Assembly: GCA_947467395.1 (NCBI GenBank) | Contig: CANIIC010000013.1 | Location: 1-45,743, forward strand | Length of the DNA: 45,743 nucleotides | Direction of reading: 5' to 3' | Source: Bryobacterales bacterium | Lineage (GTDB): Bacteria > Acidobacteriota > Terriglobia > Bryobacterales > Bryobacteraceae | Part shown: positions 26,586 through 33,325 of the stretch, piece after piece | Position numbering within the stretch: the first letter of the stretch is position 1 | How the letters are laid out: every line of letters begins with the position of its first letter | The notes under the pieces: generated by a model | Database searches by the model: none | What the model was told of the DNA's origin: nothing | What the model saw: only the letters and a program-made list of their open reading frames with translations | Position numbers and translations under genes: made by a program

Positions 26586-27599
26586 TTACTTGAAAAGTTC
26601 CAGTTCGGGTTCCGCAGCTCCGGCCTGACCGATCTTCTCGATGTGGCTCTTGATGACGGCGGCATCCTCGGCATCCGGAACCAGCTCCAAGTAGCGGTTC
26701 ATGTGTTGCTTGGCTCCTGCGGTGTCGCCTTTCGCTTCGAGGATGCGCCCCAGTACGTATTTCGCGCGGTTCGCGGACTGTTTTGCCTTGGGATTGAGAG
26801 CCGCGTTGGCGCTGGCTTCGGCAGCGGCCAGATCTTTGAGCTTGTATTGGGCCACCGCCAAGTGCAGGTGCATTTCCGGGAAAATGATGGATTTGTCGAG
26901 TGGCAAGAAACTGGCGACAGTTTTGCCCAAACCGGGCCAGTCGCCTTGGCGCGTCTGGACACGGGCTAGGGCTACATACGGCGTCAGCATCTTCGGATTC
27001 GCCTCGATCGCGCTGGTGTAGGCTGAGATGGAGTCAGCGTAATTACGCTGAAAATCGTTCAGGACGCCGAGATTGTGCCAGGCTAGCGCGAACTTGGGAT
27101 TGACGGCCGTAGCAGCCTTGAGTTGACTCATGGCGGTCGCGACATCATTTACGTTGATCGCCTTCATGGCGTTCTTCCATTCGACGCTACCTTTGGCCGG
27201 GACGTCCTTGTCGGCGCCACCCAACTGGTAGGGATCCCCGCCGGTGACCGAGAGCTTGATCGGAGCCAGATCCACGTTCACACCCGTGGCCGGGTTTACA
27301 TTGGAGATCTCCACCTGCGTGGAGTCGAAGCCGTTGAGCGTCGCGAGAATATAGCAGCGGCGCGAGCCCATGAAATTCACGTCCATTCGCCAGGTGTACT
27401 TGCCATCTTTGTCGGTGAGTGGTCCGGGCGCGTTGCCGTAACCATCCGTGCACATTCGTTGCGTGCCGACCGACTTGCCCGGAGCCGAGCCATCGGCCAT
27501 CGTTACCCGGCCTCGGAAAATGACAGGTGTGCTGTCGGCAAATACAGGAGCGGAGACCGCGAGAAGCAGGAATGGCGAAAGCGAAGTTAGCTTGAGCAT
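26586..27599 (-). CDS. Secreted TPR-repeat protein with carboxypeptidase-regulatory-like domain
   Basis: 337 residues from ATG 27599, which has TAAGG at a good distance; the longer frame to 27653 lacks a signal peptide start. The signal peptide (MLKLTSLSPFLLLAVSAPVFA) is followed by a beta-sandwich domain of the kind that resembles carboxypeptidase-regulatory folds (about 25-125, VIFRGRVTMADGSAPGKSV). Helical TPR-like repeats then run to the end (about 140-330, FALAWHNLGVLNDFQRN, ANPKMLTPYVALARVQTR). It probably acts as an exported scaffold. It is divergent from the AAA+ gene. Confidence 0.8.
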   Translation of the reverse strand: MLKLTSLSPFLLLAVSAPVFADSTPVIFRGRVTMADGSAPGKSVGTQRMCTDGYGNAPGPLTDKDGKYTWRMDVNFMGSRRCYILATLNGFDSTQVEISNVNPATGVNVDLAPIKLSVTGGDPYQLGGADKDVPAKGSVEWKNAMKAINVNDVATAMSQLKAATAVNPKFALAWHNLGVLNDFQRNYADSISAYTSAIEANPKMLTPYVALARVQTRQGDWPGLGKTVASFLPLDKSIIFPEMHLHLAVAQYKLKDLAAAEASANAALNPKAKQSANRAKYVLGRILEAKGDTAGAKQHMNRYLELVPDAEDAAVIKSHIEKIGQAGAAEPELELFK

Positions 27600-27670
27600 A
27601 TTCGCCTTAGGACGGTTCAAAACCACCTTAGAACAAGCAGATTTTGAGAACAACCGGAGGACCTCTTTGA

Positions 27671-27676
27671 TAGAGT
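27671..27676 (+). promoter_or_regulatory. -10-like TAGAGT before the AAA+ gene
   Basis: TAGAGT, then GAAGACTGC, then ATG 27686. The tail TGAAGACNNC before the start matches that at the Wzt-like gene (9023-9032) and resembles the one at 30343. Confidence 0.3.
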
Positions 27677-27685
27677 GAAGACTGC

Positions 27686-28507
27686 ATGATTGTGGAAATC
27701 GAAGGCGTTCCGTTGCATCTCGCGCATCCTGATGAGTTGTCGGTGCGTTGGGTGGGCCAAGAAGAAGTCATGCGGCAGTTGTTGGCTGCATGGCTGGTGG
27801 TGGATCCGCAAGATCTGCCCATGAATCCGCGATTATTGGGTAAGCCCGGCGTGGGGAAGACCACGCTGGCGTATGCGGCAGCGCAGCGCTTGGAGCGCGA
27901 GGTATACATCCTCCAAGCCACAGTCGATACGAGGCCCGAAGACCTGTTGATCACGCCCGTGATCGAAGGCTCCTCACACTTGCGGTACGTAGCTTCGCCC
28001 CTGGTGACGGCAATGCTGCGCGGTGGGATTGTGATTCTCGACGAAGGCAACCGGATGAGTGAGAAGAGCTGGGCCAGTTTGGCTCCGCTGCTCGACAACC
28101 GCCGCTATGTGGAATCGATCGTCGCGGGCATCAAGATTAAGGCCCATCCGTTGTTCCGGCTGGTCGCGACGATGAACGATGACGCCAGCACCTTTGATCT
28201 GCCGGAGTACATCCACTCGCGCTTGCAGCCGCAGATCCTGATCGATTTCCCGGAGCGCCAGGAAGAATTCGCGATCCTCAAGGAGAATCTACCGTTCGCC
28301 GACGATCACATCCTGAATTACGTCACGGAATTTCTACAGCAGGCGCACGCCGCCGAAGAGCGGTATTCAGCTCGCGACGGAATCAATATTGCGAGGTTTG
28401 CGATGAAACTGGCGCACGATGGCGCGTTGCTGGATCAGGCATTGATGCGCACGGCGATCGTGCAGACGCTGGGCGAAGAGGCTCTGCGGTATGTCGGACG
28501 TCTCTGA
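27686..28507 (+). CDS. MoxR-like AAA+ ATPase
   Basis: 273 residues, a single AAA+ domain. Walker A is G52-K-P-G-V-G-K-T59, Walker B is IVILDE (115-120), sensor 1 N164 lies in VATMNDD, and the arginine region is YIHSRLQPQILIDFPERQEE. This is closest to MoxR/AAA_5 (CbbQ, dynein-type) ATPases, which remodel partner proteins, usually a VWA-domain protein. Here no VWA gene follows; instead the next gene, overlapping by 17 bases in another frame, encodes a 608-residue protein of unknown kind. The pair is therefore likely a functional unit. Confidence 0.87.
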   Translation: MIVEIEGVPLHLAHPDELSVRWVGQEEVMRQLLAAWLVVDPQDLPMNPRLLGKPGVGKTTLAYAAAQRLEREVYILQATVDTRPEDLLITPVIEGSSHLRYVASPLVTAMLRGGIVILDEGNRMSEKSWASLAPLLDNRRYVESIVAGIKIKAHPLFRLVATMNDDASTFDLPEYIHSRLQPQILIDFPERQEEFAILKENLPFADDHILNYVTEFLQQAHAAEERYSARDGINIARFAMKLAHDGALLDQALMRTAIVQTLGEEALRYVGRL

Positions 28508-30317
28508 GATCCAGGTAGGCAGTCTTGAGCGCGGCCGGTGTCGCTACTTCCCGGTAGTGCCCGGACGTGTTGAGTTCGCGATTGCACTGAGGCGTTTGTT
28601 GCTGGAGCAACGCCCGGCCGTCGTGGCCGTTGAACTCCCGGAGTTCCTGTCGGACGCGTATCGCAAGGCGGTCGCGAGACTGCCGGAAATGTCGGTGATC
28701 CTTTATACGGCCGACGATGAGGACCGGGCTGTCTACATCCCAGTAGAGCCTGCGGACCCCTTTACGGAGGCTCTGCGAACGGCGGATGAGATCGGCGCGG
28801 AAATTCTGTTTCTGGAACCCGATACCCAGGAGCGGCCGCATCTTCACGACGCGTTCCCAGACACATATGCGGTGCAGCGCATCGGGCTCGATCGCTACAT
28901 TGAGGCGTATCGCGTCTACCCGCAGTCCCGCACCGATGAGATCCAGTCGCACGCGGCGGCCATGGCGTGGAAGCTGCAGGGTGCCGATCCGGAAGCTAGG
29001 GTGGTGGTGGTGGTGTCGCTCAACCTGCTCGATCCCTTACTGGATGCGATGGAGATGCCGCAGGAAGCCCCCGAGCGTCGGCGCTCGGCCGTCCCGCTCG
29101 ACGTGCAGTTGGTGAATCCGCATCCGGAGAGCCTGACCGAGATCACCATCGAGTATCCGTATTTGCAGGAACGCTACGAGTTCTTCCGTCTGGAATTGTC
29201 CGGTGAGGAAAAGCTCGACCGGCCACGCGTGCAGTTTGAGTTGTTGCGCGAGGCCGAGGTGAAATACAAAGAGTCGACGGGCGACGTGCTGGCGCACTGG
29301 CATCGTCGGGCGATCGCCCGTTACACCCGGAATCTAGCGCACGTGAGCGGTGATCTGGTCGCCGGAGCCTACGATCTGGCCTTGGGGGCGAGGTCGATTG
29401 TCGATGACAACTACGGCTGGGAAGTGTGGCAGATGGCGAACCGTTATTTGGCGCAGTCGGAACATTCCAGCCTGGAGACCGTGCGACTCAGTGCGGGCGA
29501 GATCTGGCTGAACACCAAGCGCCTGCGCATCCGTCGCCGTCTGCCGCGCGCCAAACAACGCCGGATGCCCACCGGGCTGAAGCCGCGCAAGAAAGAGAAA
29601 TTCGCAGGCGAGTGGGCGCAGCAGACCTCGGGCGAGGCGATCTGTTCGTATCCTCCCGAAGATCTGGTCATCGAAGAGTACGGGCGCTTTTTGAAGAAAA
29701 AGGCCAAGGCGCTGCTGTCCGAAGAACGTGTGCGCGTGGAGCCCTTCACGACGTCGATCCTCGATGGCGTGGACATTCGAGAAACGATTCGGAACTGGCA
29801 CCAGAAGAAGATCTACGTCCGTCAGGCGGATCGCTTGGCTGGTGAAGTCGGCAGCGTCGTGGTGATTTTCGATGAAGACGAGGAGAATCGCTGCGACTAC
29901 CTGACAACGTGGCTGGGCGAGCATCAGAACGAATCGGACATGGCGTTTTACTCTACGCATCCGTTCGAACACATCGTAGGGCCGGGCATCGGTCGAGCCG
30001 AATACGGCGGGTTCCTAATGACCTTGCCCGCGCGGCGCATGTTCGATGTTTGGTCTGACTCGGACTATGACTTTGCTGAGTCCAAGTCTGAGCGGCTGTT
30101 GATGGCCGCGCTCGACTATTCGGTGGAGCGGTTTGTCGTCTACGTCGCCGCTAAGCCGCCGCGTTCCATATTCCGCTCCATCGCGTCGCACTTGAATCGC
30201 AAGATTCTTTACGTGCCGATCGGGCAGCTGTCTCCCACCAAGATGAAACGGCTTCGCGTGGTCCACGTCCTGGATAATTACGATCGCCGGGCCGACGCCA
30301 AAGACTACATTTATTGA
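28491..30317 (+). CDS. Unassigned 608-residue partner of the MoxR-like ATPase
   Basis: 608 residues; ATG 28491 lies inside the end of the ATPase gene (17-base overlap). No signal peptide or membrane segment. Residues about 15-215 alternate strands and helices with RPAVVAVELPEFL and ARVVVVVSLNLLDPLL, which recalls the TraB/ChaN/EreA-like fold, though the His motifs of that group are not seen. A middle part (about 250-380) has a notable VDDNYGWEVWQMANRYL stretch and a very basic patch (KRLRIRRRLPRAKQRRM). The last about 190 residues form another mixed alpha/beta domain. Lacks a VWA MIDAS motif. Function unknown; it may be the client or adaptor of the ATPase. Confidence 0.8.
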   Translation: MSDVSEIQVGSLERGRCRYFPVVPGRVEFAIALRRLLLEQRPAVVAVELPEFLSDAYRKAVARLPEMSVILYTADDEDRAVYIPVEPADPFTEALRTADEIGAEILFLEPDTQERPHLHDAFPDTYAVQRIGLDRYIEAYRVYPQSRTDEIQSHAAAMAWKLQGADPEARVVVVVSLNLLDPLLDAMEMPQEAPERRRSAVPLDVQLVNPHPESLTEITIEYPYLQERYEFFRLELSGEEKLDRPRVQFELLREAEVKYKESTGDVLAHWHRRAIARYTRNLAHVSGDLVAGAYDLALGARSIVDDNYGWEVWQMANRYLAQSEHSSLETVRLSAGEIWLNTKRLRIRRRLPRAKQRRMPTGLKPRKKEKFAGEWAQQTSGEAICSYPPEDLVIEEYGRFLKKKAKALLSEERVRVEPFTTSILDGVDIRETIRNWHQKKIYVRQADRLAGEVGSVVVIFDEDEENRCDYLTTWLGEHQNESDMAFYSTHPFEHIVGPGIGRAEYGGFLMTLPARRMFDVWSDSDYDFAESKSERLLMAALDYSVERFVVYVAAKPPRSIFRSIASHLNRKILYVPIGQLSPTKMKRLRVVHVLDNYDRRADAKDYIY

Positions 30318-30326
30318 TGCCCGCGT

Positions 30327-30332
30327 TATCCT
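30327..30332 (+). promoter_or_regulatory. -10-like TATCCT before the ornithine cyclodeaminase gene
   Basis: TATCCTGAAAAGACGC then ATG 30343. It mirrors the sequence before the Wzt-like gene at 9018. It may allow separate transcription of the three downstream genes. Confidence 0.3.
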
Positions 30333-30342
30333 GAAAAGACGC

Positions 30343-31560
30343 ATGCAACACGAAGTTGTCGAGACGCAGGGCCACCTGATCGATTCGCATCTGATGGAGC
30401 GGATCTTCGATACAGTGGTCGAATATCGCGGGAAGTTTGAAGTCGAAGAGTTTCGCATTGGCAAGACCAACGCGGATCCTTCGTATTTGCGGCTGAAGGT
30501 CGAAACCCCGTCGGCCAAGGCAATGGAGGATGTTCTTAGCAACCTCCTCGATCTGGGCTGTACTCCCGTTCATACAGGCGACGCCCAGTTGGAGACCGTC
30601 GAACGCGATAGCTGCGCTCCGGAGGACTTCTACTCCACTACCAATCACAAGACCTTGGTTCGGCACGGCGATCAGTGGCTGGAAGTCGAGAATCAGCGCA
30701 TGGACGGCATGCTGGTGGTCACTCCTGGTCATGCGGTCTGTCGCCGTTTGCGGGATCTCAAAAAGGGCGATCGCGTGGTGGTCGGTATGCGCGGGATTCG
30801 CGTGGTTCCCGAAGCGAAGGAGCGCGATCGCGAGTCGTTCGCCTTCATGAGCAACGAGATTTCGTCGGAGCGTCAACTGCGCACGGCCGTGCGACAAATC
30901 GTGTCATTGATGCGCGAGGCCAAGGCCGAGAATAAGAAGATCGTGGTGGTGGGCGGCCCCGTGATCATCCACACAGGCGGCGTCCCGGCGCTCGGTAAGC
31001 TGATCCAGACTGGTTGGGTGCAGGCACTGCTCGGCGGGAACGCGGTGGCGGTGCACGATATCGAAGCGTCGCTGCTGGGTACGTCGCTGGGTGTGCGCCT
31101 CACGGACGGGCGTCAGGAAGAACACGGCCATCGCAACCACATGCGCGCGATCAACGCGATCTACCGTGCAGGCGGCATCAAAGGCGCCGTGGAATCGGGC
31201 AAGCTGACCAGCGGCGTCATGTATGAGTGTGTGAAGGCCGGCGTGCCGTTTGTGCTGGCGGGCAGCCTTCGCGATGACGGGCCGCTGCCGGATACGATCA
31301 CCGATATGAACCGGGCGCAGGACGCCTACGCGGAACAACTGCGCGGGGCCGGTGTGGTGTTGTGTCTGGGATCGATGCTGCATTCGATCGCCACAGGCAA
31401 CATGCTGCCCAGTTGGGTGAAGATCGTGTGTGTGGACATCAACCCGGCCGTCGCGACCAAGGTCAGCGATCGCGGAACGGGCCAAGCTTTGGGCGTCGTG
31501 ACCGACGTGGGACAGTTCCTTCAGACGTTGGCCGCAGCCCTTGAGGAGAATTCGAAATGA
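30343..31560 (+). CDS. Archaeal-type ornithine cyclodeaminase (TIGR00300, LOR/SDH region)
   Basis: 405 residues. The N-terminal about 180 residues match the LOR/SDH bifunctional conserved region (EVVETQGHLIDSHLMERIFD, YSTTNHKTLVRH). The rest is a Rossmann-like part with VVVGGPVIIHTGG, ALLGGNAVAVHDIE and DINPAVATKVSDRG. This family includes the methanogen ornithine cyclodeaminase and the C-terminal half of cyanobacterial AgrE/ArgZ; it converts ornithine to proline with NAD+. It is unrelated to the common bacterial mu-crystallin-type enzyme. The arginine dihydrolase half of AgrE is absent. It overlaps queF by 4 bases. Confidence 0.82.
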   Translation: MQHEVVETQGHLIDSHLMERIFDTVVEYRGKFEVEEFRIGKTNADPSYLRLKVETPSAKAMEDVLSNLLDLGCTPVHTGDAQLETVERDSCAPEDFYSTTNHKTLVRHGDQWLEVENQRMDGMLVVTPGHAVCRRLRDLKKGDRVVVGMRGIRVVPEAKERDRESFAFMSNEISSERQLRTAVRQIVSLMREAKAENKKIVVVGGPVIIHTGGVPALGKLIQTGWVQALLGGNAVAVHDIEASLLGTSLGVRLTDGRQEEHGHRNHMRAINAIYRAGGIKGAVESGKLTSGVMYECVKAGVPFVLAGSLRDDGPLPDTITDMNRAQDAYAEQLRGAGVVLCLGSMLHSIATGNMLPSWVKIVCVDINPAVATKVSDRGTGQALGVVTDVGQFLQTLAAALEENSK

Positions 31561-31955
31561 AGCGTCAATATACGGATGAACACGCAGAAGCCGGCGTAAA
31601 CGCGCCGCTGCCGGAGATCGAAGTCTGGCCGAATCAGTACAACACTGGTTACGAGATTGAGATCGGGATGCCGGAGTTTACCTCGATTTGCCCCAAGACC
31701 GGACTTCCCGATATGGGCACGCTGACGCTGACCTATGTGCCCGACAAGTTCTGTCTGGAACTGAAATCGCTCAAGATGTACACGATCGAATACCGCAACC
31801 TGGGCATCTTCCAGGAGAATATCGTGAATCGCATGTTGGCTGACATCGTGAAGGCCTGTAAGCCGCTCGAAGCGACGCTCGAGGGCGACTTCGTGCCTCG
31901 CGGTGGCATCTCGACACGCGTCGTCGCGCACTATAAGCGAGGCAAGAAGAAGTGA
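31557..31955 (+). CDS. queF: NADPH-dependent 7-cyano-7-deazaguanine reductase QueF
   Basis: 132 residues, the short (type I) form. The nucleophile C45 lies in EFTSICPKTGLPD, with D52 as the proton donor; the QueF signature ELKSLKMY follows. It reduces preQ0 to preQ1 for queuosine in tRNA. The other queuosine genes are not here. Its start overlaps the previous stop by 4 bases, and the next gene's GTG overlaps its stop, so three genes are tightly coupled. The C-terminal Lys-rich tail (KRGKKK) is normal. Confidence 0.96.
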   Translation: MKRQYTDEHAEAGVNAPLPEIEVWPNQYNTGYEIEIGMPEFTSICPKTGLPDMGTLTLTYVPDKFCLELKSLKMYTIEYRNLGIFQENIVNRMLADIVKACKPLEATLEGDFVPRGGISTRVVAHYKRGKKK

Positions 31956-33325
31956 CCGAACAGGAACTCACGGCGACTATCCGCGAAGTTCGCGAGCGGG
32001 CCCGGGCGAATGCGCCGCAGGGTGCGTTGGGTCCGGAAGGCGTCTACGCAGCAGATCTGATGCCGCTGGTGCATGCTCGCGATGCAGCGGAGGCCAAAGT
32101 TGCCGCTATCGGCACCGTGAATCCGCGGCCGCCGGGGTTCAAGAATTCGATCGCGCAGGGCTTCAAGAAGTTGATCGCGCGTGCGCTCGACTGGCATGTG
32201 CGGGAGCAGGTGGAATTCAACCGGGCCGCGATGGAATGCGTACAGGCGTCTCTGGACGCGATGACGCAAATGACCCGAAGCATGGCCCAGCTGGCCGCGC
32301 GCCACGAGGAACTGCGTCAGGAATTGGATGCGGCCAAACTCACCAAAGAGAGTCTGGCTGAGTTTGAAGACCGGAATCTCCGCAATGAAGTTCGCATCCT
32401 TCGGACGATCTCTGAACTTCAGGCTGCGTACGCGCACCGCCTGACCGTTTCCGAACAATCCCACAAGGATCTGATGCGGGCGCAGCATCAGGATTACTTG
32501 AGTGCCCTGGATCGCAGCACTTTGGATGTGCAAAAGCGTCTATGGGATGACTTGGCCAAAGCCCGTGTGGAGTTCGAGCGCTTGATTCACAATGAGCTGC
32601 GCATCCTGCGTCAGCGGCCACTGCAGCAGGTGACGCTGGCGGCTCCGGCAGTCGCGAGTATGGCTGCGCATCCGGTGCAGGCCGAGATCCCGATCGATTG
32701 GCAAGCGTTCGCGACGCGGTTCCGTGGAAGCGAAGAGCGCATCCGCCAGCAGCAGGGCCGTTACATCGAACGCTTCAAAGGAACCTCGGGTGAGATTCTC
32801 GATATCGGCTGTGGTCGTGGCGAGTTTCTCGAAGCCGCGCGTGAGGCCGGACTGTTGGCGCGGGGCATCGATCTCAGCCAGGAATCGGTGGATGAATGTC
32901 GCGCGAAGGGGCTCGATGCCGAATGTGATGACTTGTTCGCGTATCTGGATGCGCAGACCGATGCGTCGCTTGCGGGGCTCTACTGCTCGCAAGTGGTTGA
33001 ACATCTGACCCCTGCCGCCGTCGCTCGGTTCGCGGAGTTGCTGGGGCGCAAGATGCGCTCCGGGGCACTGGTCGCGATCGAGACGCCGAACCCGGAATGT
33101 CTTGCGATCTTCGCGACGCACTTCTATATTGACCCGACGCACACGCGCCCCGTGCCGTCGATCCTGCTGCGTTACTACCTGGAGGAAGCAGGCTTCGCGG
33201 GGATCGAAGTGGAGTATCTGGAGCCGGCAGTCGATTCGATGCCGGAGCTGAAGGAGTTGCCGACGTCCGTTCGCGAGAAGTTCTTCGGTGGCCTCGATTA
33301 CTCAATCTTTGGGCGCAAGCTGTAG
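31952..33325 (+). CDS. Class I methyltransferase with long N-terminal coiled coil
   Basis: 457 residues from GTG 31952. Residues about 65-215 are strongly helical and charged with heptad character, predicted coiled coil. The C-terminal half has SAM-binding motif I (L-D284-I-G-C-G-R-G-E-F), acidic G-I-D-L-S, and later VEHLTPAAV and ETPNPECL. Similar architecture (methyltransferase plus coiled coil) is used by polysaccharide chain-end methyltransferases such as WbdD, but here the coil precedes the enzyme and no kinase domain is seen. The gene faces a glycosyltransferase gene, overlapping its end by 24 bases, so a glycan substrate is plausible. Confidence 0.82.
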   Translation: MTEQELTATIREVRERARANAPQGALGPEGVYAADLMPLVHARDAAEAKVAAIGTVNPRPPGFKNSIAQGFKKLIARALDWHVREQVEFNRAAMECVQASLDAMTQMTRSMAQLAARHEELRQELDAAKLTKESLAEFEDRNLRNEVRILRTISELQAAYAHRLTVSEQSHKDLMRAQHQDYLSALDRSTLDVQKRLWDDLAKARVEFERLIHNELRILRQRPLQQVTLAAPAVASMAAHPVQAEIPIDWQAFATRFRGSEERIRQQQGRYIERFKGTSGEILDIGCGRGEFLEAAREAGLLARGIDLSQESVDECRAKGLDAECDDLFAYLDAQTDASLAGLYCSQVVEHLTPAAVARFAELLGRKMRSGALVAIETPNPECLAIFATHFYIDPTHTRPVPSILLRYYLEEAGFAGIEVEYLEPAVDSMPELKELPTSVREKFFGGLDYSIFGRKL

